Source: Aradus depressus
Taxonomy: Eukaryota; Arthropoda; Insecta; Hemiptera; Aradidae
NCBI GenBank assembly: GCA_963662175.1
Contig: OY759215.1
Coordinates: forward strand, 8,359,079 to 8,423,078
Direction of reading: 5' to 3'
Length of the DNA stretch: 64,000 nucleotides
Shown: piece by piece, positions 1 to 9,336 of the stretch
Numbering within the stretch: the stretch's first letter is position 1
Layout: every line of letters starts with the position of its first letter
Made by a program: the position numbers and the translations under genes
Notes under the pieces: generated by a model
Told to the model about the DNA's origin: nothing
The model's database searches: none
The model's input: only the letters and a program-made list of their open reading frames with translations

Positions 1-42
1 AGATAAAAAAACCTACGGGCCTTGGACGGGTTTCGAACGGTC
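1..42 (-). repeat. SINE1 fragment (B-box part)
   Basis: Carries the minus-strand form of the SINE1 B box (GGGTTTCGAAC-like) next to the 'gggcct' segment that follows it in better copies such as 33511-33832. The element is cut by the window edge. Confidence 0.6.
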
Positions 43-760
43 TGAAAAAATAAAACTCTGTGAGTCCAATTATTACTCTCACATGTAGGTGTAAACGTGG
101 TGAGTGTTGTGTGTCCATTGGACAACAAGGAAGGAATCACATATTTTAGTAGCTACATTTTTATTGATACAATATTTTTTGGTTCAATGCATTCATTATT
201 TGGATAAAATTGATGCAATTAGTTTATGTACTAAGAAAAAATACGTATCAAATACGATATATGAGAATATACAGAGTGTAACTGACAAAAGTTATTTAAA
301 TTATTTTGATAAATATATACATATATTTATATACGAGTATATACTAATGTCACAGATATGTGAATGAACATCCTATATTATCACATATTTACAATCTGAA
401 ATATCACATTGTGTTCATTTGTTAAAATTATTTTATCTGCAATACTTACGATAGTCATGTAATTACAATTTACATCACAATTTGAAAATCCCGAATAATT
501 TTGAAAATATTAAATTATTTAACGGCTCATATATTGCTTTAAAATTGTTGACCAAAATTCAGAACGCATTTTCACAACACTTGCTAGTTTATTACCTCGA
601 TCTATATAGTAATGTAACACGACAATGAAGTATAGACGCCGTCAGAGCAAGAGCCCCAGATACGATCACTCCCCCCACAACTTAGCTCGAGTGCATACTG
701 GATATCCTACGCATGACGTCATGAGATTACTAGTACAATTTTTTACTTTCTCAGATATAT
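43..760. other. AT-rich stretch, no gene recognised
   Basis: A plus-strand ORF of 87 codons at 104-367 has AT-driven composition and no recognisable motif, so I do not treat it as coding. The last opsin exon (after the retinal lysine) would be expected at or left of here, but no NPxxY-type sequence was seen on the minus strand. Confidence 0.5.
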
Positions 761-1016
761 GAAATATAGAGGAAGTTATGTAATCGTTCAAAAATTCGAA
801 GCGGAGTTTTCAACGAAATTTCATGTTTTCCGAATTCAAAATTTCAAATATGATATAAAAGTTGTCAGTGAATCGCCGTATTTCTCCAGGACGAAATAAT
901 AAATTAACTTTTCGCTCCCCTTCATAGCCAGTCCATCGTTTGCGCTAATATTCAACAGTTGACTTACACAGGAGCTCCTAAATCCTCATACTAAATTTTT
1001 TGTCGATAAATTCCTA
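761..1016. repeat. Family B repeat, two pieces in opposite orientation
   Basis: About 765-835 matches the minus-strand end of family B (gaagttatgtaatcg...). About 862-1016 matches its plus-strand start (gtgaatcgcc, ttaacttttcgctccc, aatattcaacagttgactta, tgtcgataaattc). The right-hand match stops at the edge of the opsin exon at 1018, so repeat sequence lies within a few bases of that splice donor. Confidence 0.65.
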
Positions 1017-1017
1017 C

Positions 1018-1223
1018 CTTGGCAAAGAATGCTGCGAGCGTCGCAGCCCAGGGGGTGACAAGTGTTGGATCGACGAACTGCCCTATAAAGGTGATGACAG
1101 CGTACGGAGTCCAGGAGACCATGAATGAGGCGATGAGCATCAGAATGGTCTCTCCTGTCTTGATGGCTGAGTAATGAGACCCCTTGCTGTTCAGACGGTA
1201 CTTTCTTGAGCCCTGAGTGCTGC
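1018..1223 (-). CDS. Opsin exon: third intracellular loop, TM6, ECL3, TM7 to the retinal lysine
   Basis: This 206-bp exon reads GSTQGSRKY..., then TM6 with the SWTPYA motif (the W265/P267 region of rhodopsins), an extracellular loop and TM7 ending AAFFAK. The final lysine corresponds to K296, which binds retinal as a Schiff base. The acceptor is AG at 1224-1225 and the donor GT at 1016-1017 (gtagga). Phase fits: the previous exon ends one base into a codon and this exon supplies the two remaining bases (gly). It ends exactly after the Lys codon. The NPxxY helix 8 exon must lie further left and is outside the window or missing. The donor abuts family B repeat sequence. Seen directly: motifs, splice sites and phase. 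Known: opsin topology. Inferred: that the gene is functional. Confidence 0.9.
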
Positions 1224-2504
1224 CTGACCAACAAACCATAGTAGTAAGTTCATATACAGGAGAATAAATACCACCTTGTGATAAATATATCACTTTATTG
1301 AAGCAAAGTAGTCGAGGGTGCTCCCCCTTCCACTTACCAACACTCCAGCCTTCCATCCCCCCACCCCTCCTTGACACCGCCAGCCTACTCCAATAATATG
1401 GACTATCGATGCGGGGAGGTTTCACCCTGGAGCAATATTGTCAAATGGCTCTCCCACACCACTCAGGACGTTCAATTTGAGGTCTCCACTAGAGGCCTTT
1501 GTTTTCAGCAAGCACGCATACCACTGAGCTACCCGGCGCCCTATATTATATTAATATTATTAATAAATATTATATATATATATATATATATAGTAAATTT
1601 TGACGTATTTTATTTTAGACTTTATTTTCATTAATAGTCATATTATGATAGAAGTACATTAATTTTGGTAAGTAGATAAAAAACTAATAATGGAAATAAA
1701 TTCTAAAATAAAATACGTGGAAATTTACACATAATATTTATTTAGGTTAAATTTACAAAGCGAGTTAGAAAGAAGAAAAACATTTTTATTTGGACCAGTT
1801 CTAAACATGTACTTTACAGAAATTGGCAAAAAAACATCCAAATTATAATTAAAATAAAAAGTCTTAGTACAGTCTCGGCTCCAGCCTGCGAGCTTTATTG
1901 GACCCATCCAGAACATTAATGAATAGAGGTTCCAGGTTCCAGCCTTATAAGGTTTTGAATTTATGTATAAAATTTCATGTCAATACATTCGTAATCCATA
2001 AACATTATTTGACACAAAGCTTTCTTTTTTCCTTTTAGGCACAGTTCCTCCACACCTTAATCATTATTTTTCACTAGATACTTGTTTTTTTATTTTATCT
2101 CTCTTGGCATATTATATTATTTAATGTATTTTTATTATTTCTTTTATTTTTAAAATTTGTTATCACTATATTCAAAAAAAAAGATATAAAAAAAAAAGTT
2201 ATAATTTTTTTTGTTCATTTCTTATTTTTATTTTTATTTTATGGATCTATTTATTTGTTTATAATTTTTTATTTATTCATTTATATATTTTTTATTTATT
2301 CATTTATAATTTATTCATAAATAAATAATCAAGGTAAATAATATAAACAAAGACCTTTAGTGGAGACCATAATATGTTAGATAATTTGTTTTTCAGATCT
2401 AACTTGCTTCCATGTCAATTAACAGATGTCGATAATATTCTGTATGGGGTTATGTTGTCTATCAGCAAAAGATGATAGAGGTAAAGGTAAAGAAAGAAAC
2501 AAAC
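1224..2504 (-). other. Opsin intron (TM5 to TM6), 1.28 kb
   Basis: Runs from donor GT at 2503-2504 (gtttgt) to acceptor AG at 1224-1225. It holds a GC-moderate block near 1300-1480 of unknown origin, a SINE1 fragment, an AT dinucleotide run near 1573-1592 and then about 850 bp of very AT-rich sequence with no coding signal. Confidence 0.75.
1500..1545 (-). repeat. SINE1 tRNA-like head fragment
   Basis: Plus-strand text 'agcaagcacgcataccac', 'tgagctac' and 'cggcgccct' is the reverse complement of the SINE1 5' head and A box. The B box is lost. Confidence 0.7.
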
Positions 2505-2766
2505 CTTTTGACATTTTCACAGTGGCCATTTCTCTGCCATGAGCCAGAACAGCAGCGATGATGAACGTATAACAGAAGGTTATAACAAAGACAGGGACGA
2601 TAAAACCAAAAGTGAGCAGATAGATGTAGAAGGAGGTGTTACTGAAGGACTGAGTCTTGTAGTCCCAAGAGCAAGAAGTGAGGAGTCCTTCGACAGTGTA
2701 CTCGGACCAGCCGAAGAAGGGCGGCAGGGTGAGTGCGGCACTGTACACCCAGGAGGCGGCGCAGAT
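2505..2766 (-). CDS. Opsin exon: TM4, second extracellular loop, TM5
   Basis: 262 bp (87 codons plus one base). It begins ICAASWVYSAAL (TM4), continues with FFGW, then EGLLTSCSWDY in ECL2, then a TM5 helix and the start of intracellular loop 3 (HGREMATVKMSK). The Cys of TSC is the expected disulfide partner of C110 in the TM3 exon. The Glu six residues before it sits at the E181 counterion position used by invertebrate opsins. Acceptor AG at 2767-2768, donor GT at 2503-2504. The exon joins in phase 0 to the TM3 exon and in phase 1 to the TM6 exon. Its first 146 bp are repeated immediately upstream (2798-2943), so two acceptors compete. The class (r-opsin or arthropsin-like) is not settled by eye. 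Confidence 0.92.
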
Positions 2767-2962
2767 CTGTAACATACACAGGCAATACTGTAACGGGTAG
2801 ATGTAGAAGGAGGTGTTAGTGAAGGAGTGAGTCTTGTAGTCCCAAGAGCAAGAAGTGAGGAGTCCTTCGACAGTGTACTCGGACCAGCCGAAGAAGGGCG
2901 GCAGGGTGAGTGCGGCACTGTACACCCAGGAGGCGGCGCAGATCTGTTACATACACAGGCAA
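2621..2962 (-). repeat. In-frame tandem duplication of the opsin TM4-ECL2 exon segment
   Basis: Two 165-bp copies, 2621-2785 and 2798-2962, are separated by 12 bp, giving a period of 177 bp (59 codons). They differ at only a few bases. Both carry an intact acceptor followed by ATCTGCGCC. Using the upstream acceptor (exon end 2943) leaves the frame open through the spacer into the second copy. That would give a protein with TM4-ECL2 twice and 59 extra residues. Using the lower acceptor gives a normal opsin. The upstream copy lacks TM5, so it cannot act as a mutually exclusive exon. Confidence 0.9.
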
Positions 2963-2979
2963 GTCTGTAACCTCCAGAA

Positions 2980-3178
2980 AAAAAGACGTCAGTGAATCAC
3001 CGCTTGACTGAAAATCCATAGGTTTCCATATGGGGTGTTGGTCACTCATAATTTTTCATATATAATTTCATGTCAATATATTCATTCTATCGGCAGTTAT
3101 TAGAGATTGTATTTTAACCCTCCTCCTAATCTCCCTTCCCTTTGGTTAATTTAAATTATAGATGTCGTCGTTAGAGGC
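2980..3178 (+). repeat. Family B fragment
   Basis: Contains gtcagtgaatcaccg, tcatgtcaatatattcattc, tatcggcagttattagag and the pyrimidine-rich 'ccctcctcctaatctccc' block in family B order. It lies between the opsin exon copy and the 84-bp satellite. Confidence 0.7.
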
Positions 3179-4680
3179 TTAGAGTAGCCAGTTCCCTCAG
3201 ACACCATACTATACCGTACATGTGAGCTAGTTTTATTTTATTTTGTTACTGTTTGGGCCTACTTAGAGTAGCCAGTTCCCTCAGACACCATACTATACCG
3301 TACATGTGAGCTAGTTTTATTTTATTTTGTTACTGTTTGGGCCTACTTAGAGTAGCCAGTTCCCTCAGACACCATACTATACCGTACATGTGAGCTAGTT
3401 TTATTTTATTTTGTTACTGTTTGGGCCTACTTAGAGTAGCCAGTTCCCTCAGACACCATACTATACCGTACATGTGAGCTAGTTTTATTTTATTTTGTTA
3501 CTGTTTGGGCCTACTTAGAGTAGCCAGTTCCCTCAGACACCATACTATACCGTACATGTGAGCTAGTTTTATTTTATTTTGTTACTGTTTGGGCCTACTT
3601 AGAGTAGCCAGTTCCCTCAGACACCATACTATACCGTACATGTGAGCTAGTTTTATTTTATTTTGTTACTGTTTGGGCCTACTTAGAGTAGCCAGTTCCC
3701 TCAGACACCATACTATACCGTACATGTGAGCTAGTTTTATTTTATTTTGTTACTGTTTGGGCCTACTTAGAGTAGCCAGTTCCCTCAGACACCATACTAT
3801 ACCGTACATGTGAGCTAGTTTTATTTTATTTTGTTACTGTTTGGGCCTACTTAGAGTAGCCAGTTCCCTCAGACACCATACTATACCGTACATGTGAGCT
3901 AGTTTTATTTTATTTTGTTACTGTTTGGGCCTACTTAGAGTAGCCAGTTCCCTCAGACACCATACTATACCGTACATGTGAGCTAGTTTTATTTTATTTT
4001 GTTACTGTTTGGGCCTACTTAGAGTAGCCAGTTCCCTCAGACACCATACTATACCGTACATGTGAGCTAGTTTTATTTTATTTTGTTACTGTTTGGGCCT
4101 ACTTAGAGTAGCCAGTTCCCTCAGACACCATACTATACCGTACATGTGAGCTAGTTTTATTTTATTTTGTTACTGTTTGGGCCTACTTAGAGTAGCCAGT
4201 TCCCTCAGACACCATACTATACCGTACATGTGAGCTAGTTTTATTTTATTTTGTTACTGTTTGGGCCTACTTAGAGTAGCCAGTTCCCTCAGACACCATA
4301 CTATACCGTACATGTGAGCTAGTTTTATTTTATTTTGTAACTGTTTGGGCCTACTTAGAGTAGCCAGTTCCCTCAGACACCATACTATACCGTACATGTG
4401 AGCTAGTTTTATTTTATTTTGTTACTGTTTGGGCCTACTTAGAGTAGCCAGTTCCCTCAGACACCATACTATACCGTACATGTGAGCTAGTTTTATTTTA
4501 TTTTGTTACTGTTTGGGCCTACTTAGAGTAGCCAGTTCCCTCAGACACCATACTATACCGTACATGTGAGCTAGTTTTATTTTATTTTGTTACTGTTTGG
4601 GCCTACTTAGAGTAGCCAGTTCCCTCAGACACCATACTATACCGTACATGTGAGCTAGTTTTATTTTATTTTGTTACTGT
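3179..4680. repeat. 84-bp tandem satellite, about 18 copies
   Basis: The unit starts TTAGAGTAGCCAGTTCC and ends TGTTTGGGCCTAC. Line-to-line phase repeats every 420 bases (5 x 84). The only difference I found between units is T to A at 4339. Such uniformity means very recent expansion, strong homogenisation, or an assembly effect. It lies in the opsin TM3-TM4 intron, about 240 bp upstream of the duplicated exon. No ORF is carried. Confidence 0.97.
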
Positions 4681-5674
4681 GCACCCTGATGCTTTAACAT
4701 TTTTGCTAGTTATTTCTCCATATTTCATTTTACTCTCAATATTTCAGTGTACTGATCATGATGCAGTTGCATTGAAAGCCGGTTCTTGTCGGTAATAAAA
4801 CAATGGGAAGACTATTTCTTTTATTTCCATGAAAATCAGTCAACTGAAAAAAAAAAAAAATGTATTCAATACGAAGATTCTCCATATATTATTTAGGTCA
4901 GGGTTCGGCAAACCGTGACATGAGTAATTTATTTTTCTGGGGATCACCTCGCAGGAAATGGAACATTTTTTTTAAATCAAAATATTTTGATTTATTTGTG
5001 ATAGAAGGTAAATATGAAATCTGCTCGAGTCAATTGGCAGTGTATATGTTGTAGGCAAATAGTACCAGTCCAGGTAAATAATGTTTGGACATTTAGAACT
5101 CCCATAGTAGAGTCAGGCTCTTGTCCACCGAGTGACGAAAGAGCGCTTTGTTATTAGGCGATATGACCTTCTAGTTAAAGTCCATAATACCTAACTAATT
5201 GTGTTTACATATAACAATGAGACTACGAATTAGACACATGTTTTGTTATTTCTGATTTGAGGAAGCCGTACACTAAATGTAGAAACACATATAAATCATT
5301 ATTTTCATTTTGCATACCATTAAGATCAAAGTGTGTTTGGCCCTCTGATGCTTAGAGAAAATTCAAAACGTGACCCTTGCAACAAAAACAGAGTGGAACC
5401 CTTAGTTTAAAATATTCAAATACCCCGACATCTCCTCTGGCAAAATTCTATCTAACCCTCCCCCCTCCAGATCTCCAGCTCTGTCTTTCTATTTCATTTA
5501 GCCGTTTAATTATCATTTCCTAAACCACAACACAGCTCAATTAACTCTCAAGATACATTATTTTTATTTATTTAATCAAATGTAAAGTGTCATGTATTTT
5601 TTTCCTGATTAAAATTGTATTAACCTCTTTTATTAATATTATTTTTAATTTATAATTCCCCAACTATAGGGGAT
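4681..5674. other. Unclassified intronic sequence
   Basis: Ordinary AT-rich sequence between the satellite and the foldback element. Apart from the SINE1 tail at 5086-5192 I see no gene, RNA or clear repeat structure. An A-run precedes 4861. Confidence 0.5.
5086..5192 (+). repeat. SINE1 3' fragment
   Basis: Contains actcccatagtagagtc, gtgacgaaagagcgct and ggcgatatgacctt in SINE1 order. The tRNA head is missing. Confidence 0.75.
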
Positions 5675-5760
5675 GTTATATAACCGGTCAGAAATTCGAG
5701 ACGGAGTTTTCAACAGAATGATGTTTTCCAACCTCCGTTTGGAATTCAAAAATAGAAAGA
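5675..5760 (-). repeat. Family B end fragment
   Basis: Reads ggggatgttatataacc, cggagttttcaac and gatgttttcc, the reverse complement of the family B 3' end. Confidence 0.65.
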
Positions 5761-5767
5761 AAAAAAA

Positions 5768-6397
5768 TCGGGTTCACGGATTTTGATCAATTTTTTTTTT
5801 TTTTTTGCATGTTCTAAATCGAAAATAAGATGACACGTTTCTAACCGTTCGTTCCAATGGACCTTGGTTTGGTCGCAAAAAAGTTTTGAAAATTTCATTT
5901 CGGACATTTTTCGTTATTTTTTTTTTCGGCATATGTTTCACCTAATGAGGAGTTCTCTACGTAATTTTTTTTTTTACCCAGATTTCAGAAAAAATATTTT
6001 TGCGTTGATTTGAGCAGTGAAATTATTAAAAAATATGAAAAAAAAACTATTTTTTTCGAAGAGAACATTGTAATGATTTGGAAAAAGAATGTCCAGACCC
6101 TGTTCTCTTAGAAAAAAAAAAGTTTTTTCATATTTTTTAATAATTTCACTGCTCAAATTAACGCGAAAATATTTTTTCTGAAATCTGGGTAAAAGACAAA
6201 AAAAAAAAAAAATTAAGAGAACTCCTCATTCGGAGAAACACGCCGAGAAAAAAAATAACAAAACATGGCCAAAATGAAATTTTTAAAATTTTTTTGCGAC
6301 CAAACCAAGGTTCATTGGAACGAACGGTGAGATACGTGTCTTCTTATTTTTGACCTGGAACATGCAAAAAACGTTTGATCAAAATCCGTGACCCCGA
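5768..6397. mobile_element. Foldback-type MITE with ~290-bp inverted arms
   Basis: The left end TCGGGTTCACGGATTTTG is matched by the right end as an inverted copy with one mismatch. Pairing continues inward through gcatgttc, accttggtttggtcgc, cctaatgaggagttctc, acccagatttcag and gagcagtgaaattatt. The arms meet near 6065-6110, so the whole 630 bp can form one hairpin. Only small AT-driven ORFs occur inside. No clear target-site duplication was seen. Confidence 0.85.
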
Positions 6398-7096
6398 CAT
6401 CGTATCCTCCTTGTTAGTTGAATTTCCTAAAATGTATAAATTTTTAGATATGTTGAGGTATAGGGGATAGAAATGTCATACTAAGTTTTAACAGCGTTTA
6501 GTATGTATAACATGATTATAATAGATCAGAAATAATGGACTAGTCTACTAAAAATATATAATATATTCATTCATTCCAGTAGTTTTATGAGTAGAAATTA
6601 GTAGTTATTATTTTATATTTGATTAGCATTCTGAAATATTTAATAGATAATACTCTGGTTATTAAGCAGTACATTTTGCACTGTTCGGCTAACAGATTCT
6701 TTAGCGATCATGTATTTAGTTAAAATGTATACAGTTACAAACCTCTATAAGTAGTTCTTGCATACCTTCTGTGTTATTTAAATAAAGTGGCTGCTTCACA
6801 TCCAATTTTCATCTTACTCAACAAACCATGTAAATATCACCATAGTTTTCTTGCTAGTTTTTCCACTTCCCTGGTTCAGTCTTACTTTTCTTTCCTTTGA
6901 ATATTCATCAGACTCGTCTTCCATTATTGCAAAAATAACCACTTTAATAATAATATGCATATACGGCAACTACAGTACAATAGCTAACCTAAGTTAAAGT
7001 ATAAGAGCTGTTGTATTCTTTCTGAAATAAATACAACAGCTGTTAATTCATTTCAAGCTGTGCAATGAGTCACTCAAAACGAAATATTATTATTTA
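6398..7096. other. AT-rich stretch, nothing recognised
   Basis: About 700 bp with no ORF, repeat head, inverted repeat or RNA signal that I can support. Confidence 0.5.
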
Positions 7097-8068
7097 CTAG
7101 CAGTAATACCCGGCGTTGCCCGGGGAACTTTGAATTTTCTCTCAATATCTCCTGTAAGTCTATTCAATCCTTCGACACCACATTCATGATGTTATAATTT
7201 TCGATTATTCATACGGAATAAGGCTTATAGTCCTTCAACTATAGTAACGCTAGTAAGTTTTTAAGACCCCTAGGCACCACAGCTAGTATGCGCCTTTCAA
7301 CGGCGGAAACCCCAGCTAGTGAATACTTGGCATCGCTGGGCACCACAGCTAGTAAGAAGTTAGGAACGCTGACGGCGGACCCCACATCTAGTACGTAGTT
7401 AGGAACGCTGGGCACCACAGCTAGTATGTGCCTTGCGACGGCGAACACCACATTTAGTACGTAGTTAGGAACGCTGGGCACCACGGCTAGTATGTTCCTT
7501 GCAACAGCGGACCCCACAGCGAATACATAGTTACTACTACATGTGAAATTCATGACAATCCGATTACCCTTTAATCAATCAGCATTTTTTTATGCTTTGC
7601 TCCCCCCCCCCCCCCCCCTGTTAAATTTTTGAAGATGTCACATAGTGTATTTTTCTATTTGGCCATCAAGAATACTACATAAAAAATTCCATGACAATCC
7701 GATCATCCGTAAATGATCTATCACTATCTTCAAATTTACGCCTACCCCACAACCCCCCTCCCGTTCAAAACTTTGGGACGCCACACACCTTTTTTTCCTT
7801 TTTGGCTTTTAAAAATACTACATGTGAAATTTCATGACAATTCGACCATTAGTTAATGAGTTAGCACTATTTATATACTTAGGCCCCCTTACTACCCCCC
7901 CTCCCGATCAAAATTTTGGGACGCGACATAGCCTATTATTCAATCGGGCTCAAAAGAATGCTACATGTGAAGTTTCATAAAAATCCGTCCAGCCGTATGG
8001 GCGTGATGCTGGAACAAACATACAAACACACAAACCCACAAACCCCGTTTCAGCTTTATTAATATAGA
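7097..8068 (-). mobile_element. Non-autonomous Helitron-like element
   Basis: On the minus strand it starts TCTATATTAATAAAGCTGAAA-like and ends with the hairpin CCCGGGCAACGCCGGG, then TATTACTG, then CTAG, followed by host T. 5'-TC, a 3' GC hairpin a few bases before CTRR, and a following T are the Helitron hallmarks. Inside are a short version of the 33/66-bp array (about 7250-7550) and two to three units of the poly-C-containing array (7560-8030). No Rep or helicase coding is present, so it would need enzymes in trans. The base before the 5' TC is G rather than the expected A. Confidence 0.75.
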
Positions 8069-8208
8069 CTTAAACGTTCCGCTCAACATAGGGTACGTGA
8101 CATCACCCAACACTCCTGCCAACTTCCTACTACCATCTCCAAAGCCCACTTATATTCCACATTTCTTAGTTGATAATGTTAGTAGAAACCAAACGGTAAC
8201 TTATTTTA

Positions 8209-9290
8209 TCATACATATGGAGTCTATCGAGCTCAGGATCGCCACTTAGAAATCTAGCCAAGGCACTTAGGTCAGATATTTTATTCGGGAAGATAAAAAT
8301 AAATTTGAGCACGTCGTCCTTCGGATTAGACTTTAGGCTATGATCGAGGGCCTTTTTGTATGTCAGGTGCTCGATAATGAGTCCTATGTTATGTAACTAA
8401 ACCTAGGTAGCTAAAATTTCACTTAGGTTCAAAAAACCTTGAGCACGTCGTCCTTCGGATAGGACTTTCCCGATATATCTAAATCTGTCTATCAGTTTTA
8501 ACAAATATTAAATCTATAAACCGTTAAAAAGCAGGAAGTTTGAAGAATGGTATTTAGCCCGACGTTTTTCGAAAAACATTTTTATTTCAATTTTTGTGTA
8601 GGATTCAGATATCCCGGTTGTTCATCAGTTTTAACAAATATTAAAACTAAAAACCGTTTAAAAGCGAGAAATTTGAAGAATGGAGTTTACCGAGCTCAGG
8701 ATCGCCATTTCGAAATCTAGCCAAGTCACTTAGGTCAGATGTTTTAATCGGGAAGATAAAAATAAATTTGAGCACGTCGTCCTTCGGTTTGGACTTTAAG
8801 CTATGATCGAGGGCCTTTTCGTATGTCGGGTACTCGATAATGAGTCGTATGTTACGTATCTAAACCTGGGTAGTTGAAATTTCATTTACGTTAAAAATAA
8901 CTTGAGCACGTCTTCCTTCGGTTTGGACTCTAAGCTATGATCGAGGGCTTTTTCGTATGTCAGGTACTCGATAATGAGTCGTATGTTACGTATCTAAACC
9001 TGGGTAGCTGAAATTTCACTTAGGTTAAAAATAAATTTGAGCACGTCGTCCTTCGGATGGGACTTCCCCGATATATCTGAATCTGTATATCAGTTTTAAC
9101 AAATATTAATACTAAAAACCGTTTAAAAGCGAGAAATTTGAAGAATGGAGTTTACCGAGCTCAGGATCGCCATTTAGAAATCTAGCCAAGTCACTTAGGT
9201 CAGATGTTTTAATCGTGAAGATAAAAATAACTTTGAGCACGTCGTCCTTCGGATGGGACTTTCCCGATACATCTGAATCTTTCTTTGGTT
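8209..9290. repeat. Tandem ~464-bp repeat derived from a SINE1-like sequence
   Basis: The landmark GAGCTCAGGATCGCC recurs at 8229, 8692 and 9157. Inside each unit a ~133-bp sub-block starting gagcacgtcgtccttcgg recurs (about 8308, 8441, 8772, 8903, 9040, 9236). The order gagctcaggatcg ... gagcacgtcgtccttcgg ... gtactcgataa ... cctgggtag parallels the SINE1 body, so this seems a diverged SINE copy expanded in tandem. Confidence 0.7.
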
Positions 9291-9336
9291 GACCATCTTC
9301 GTTTCTGGATGCTGCCTATCTACCAACATAGCTGTA

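Noticed and set aside
2539..2772. Plus-strand 77-codon ORF
   Set aside because: Shadow of the opsin TM4-5 exon on the other strand.
3179..4680. CRISPR-like regular array
   Set aside because: Units are contiguous 84-bp repeats without unique spacers, and the DNA is eukaryotic.
5974..6156. 60-codon minus ORF
   Set aside because: Lies in the foldback MITE arms and consists of AT-driven Phe/Lys runs.
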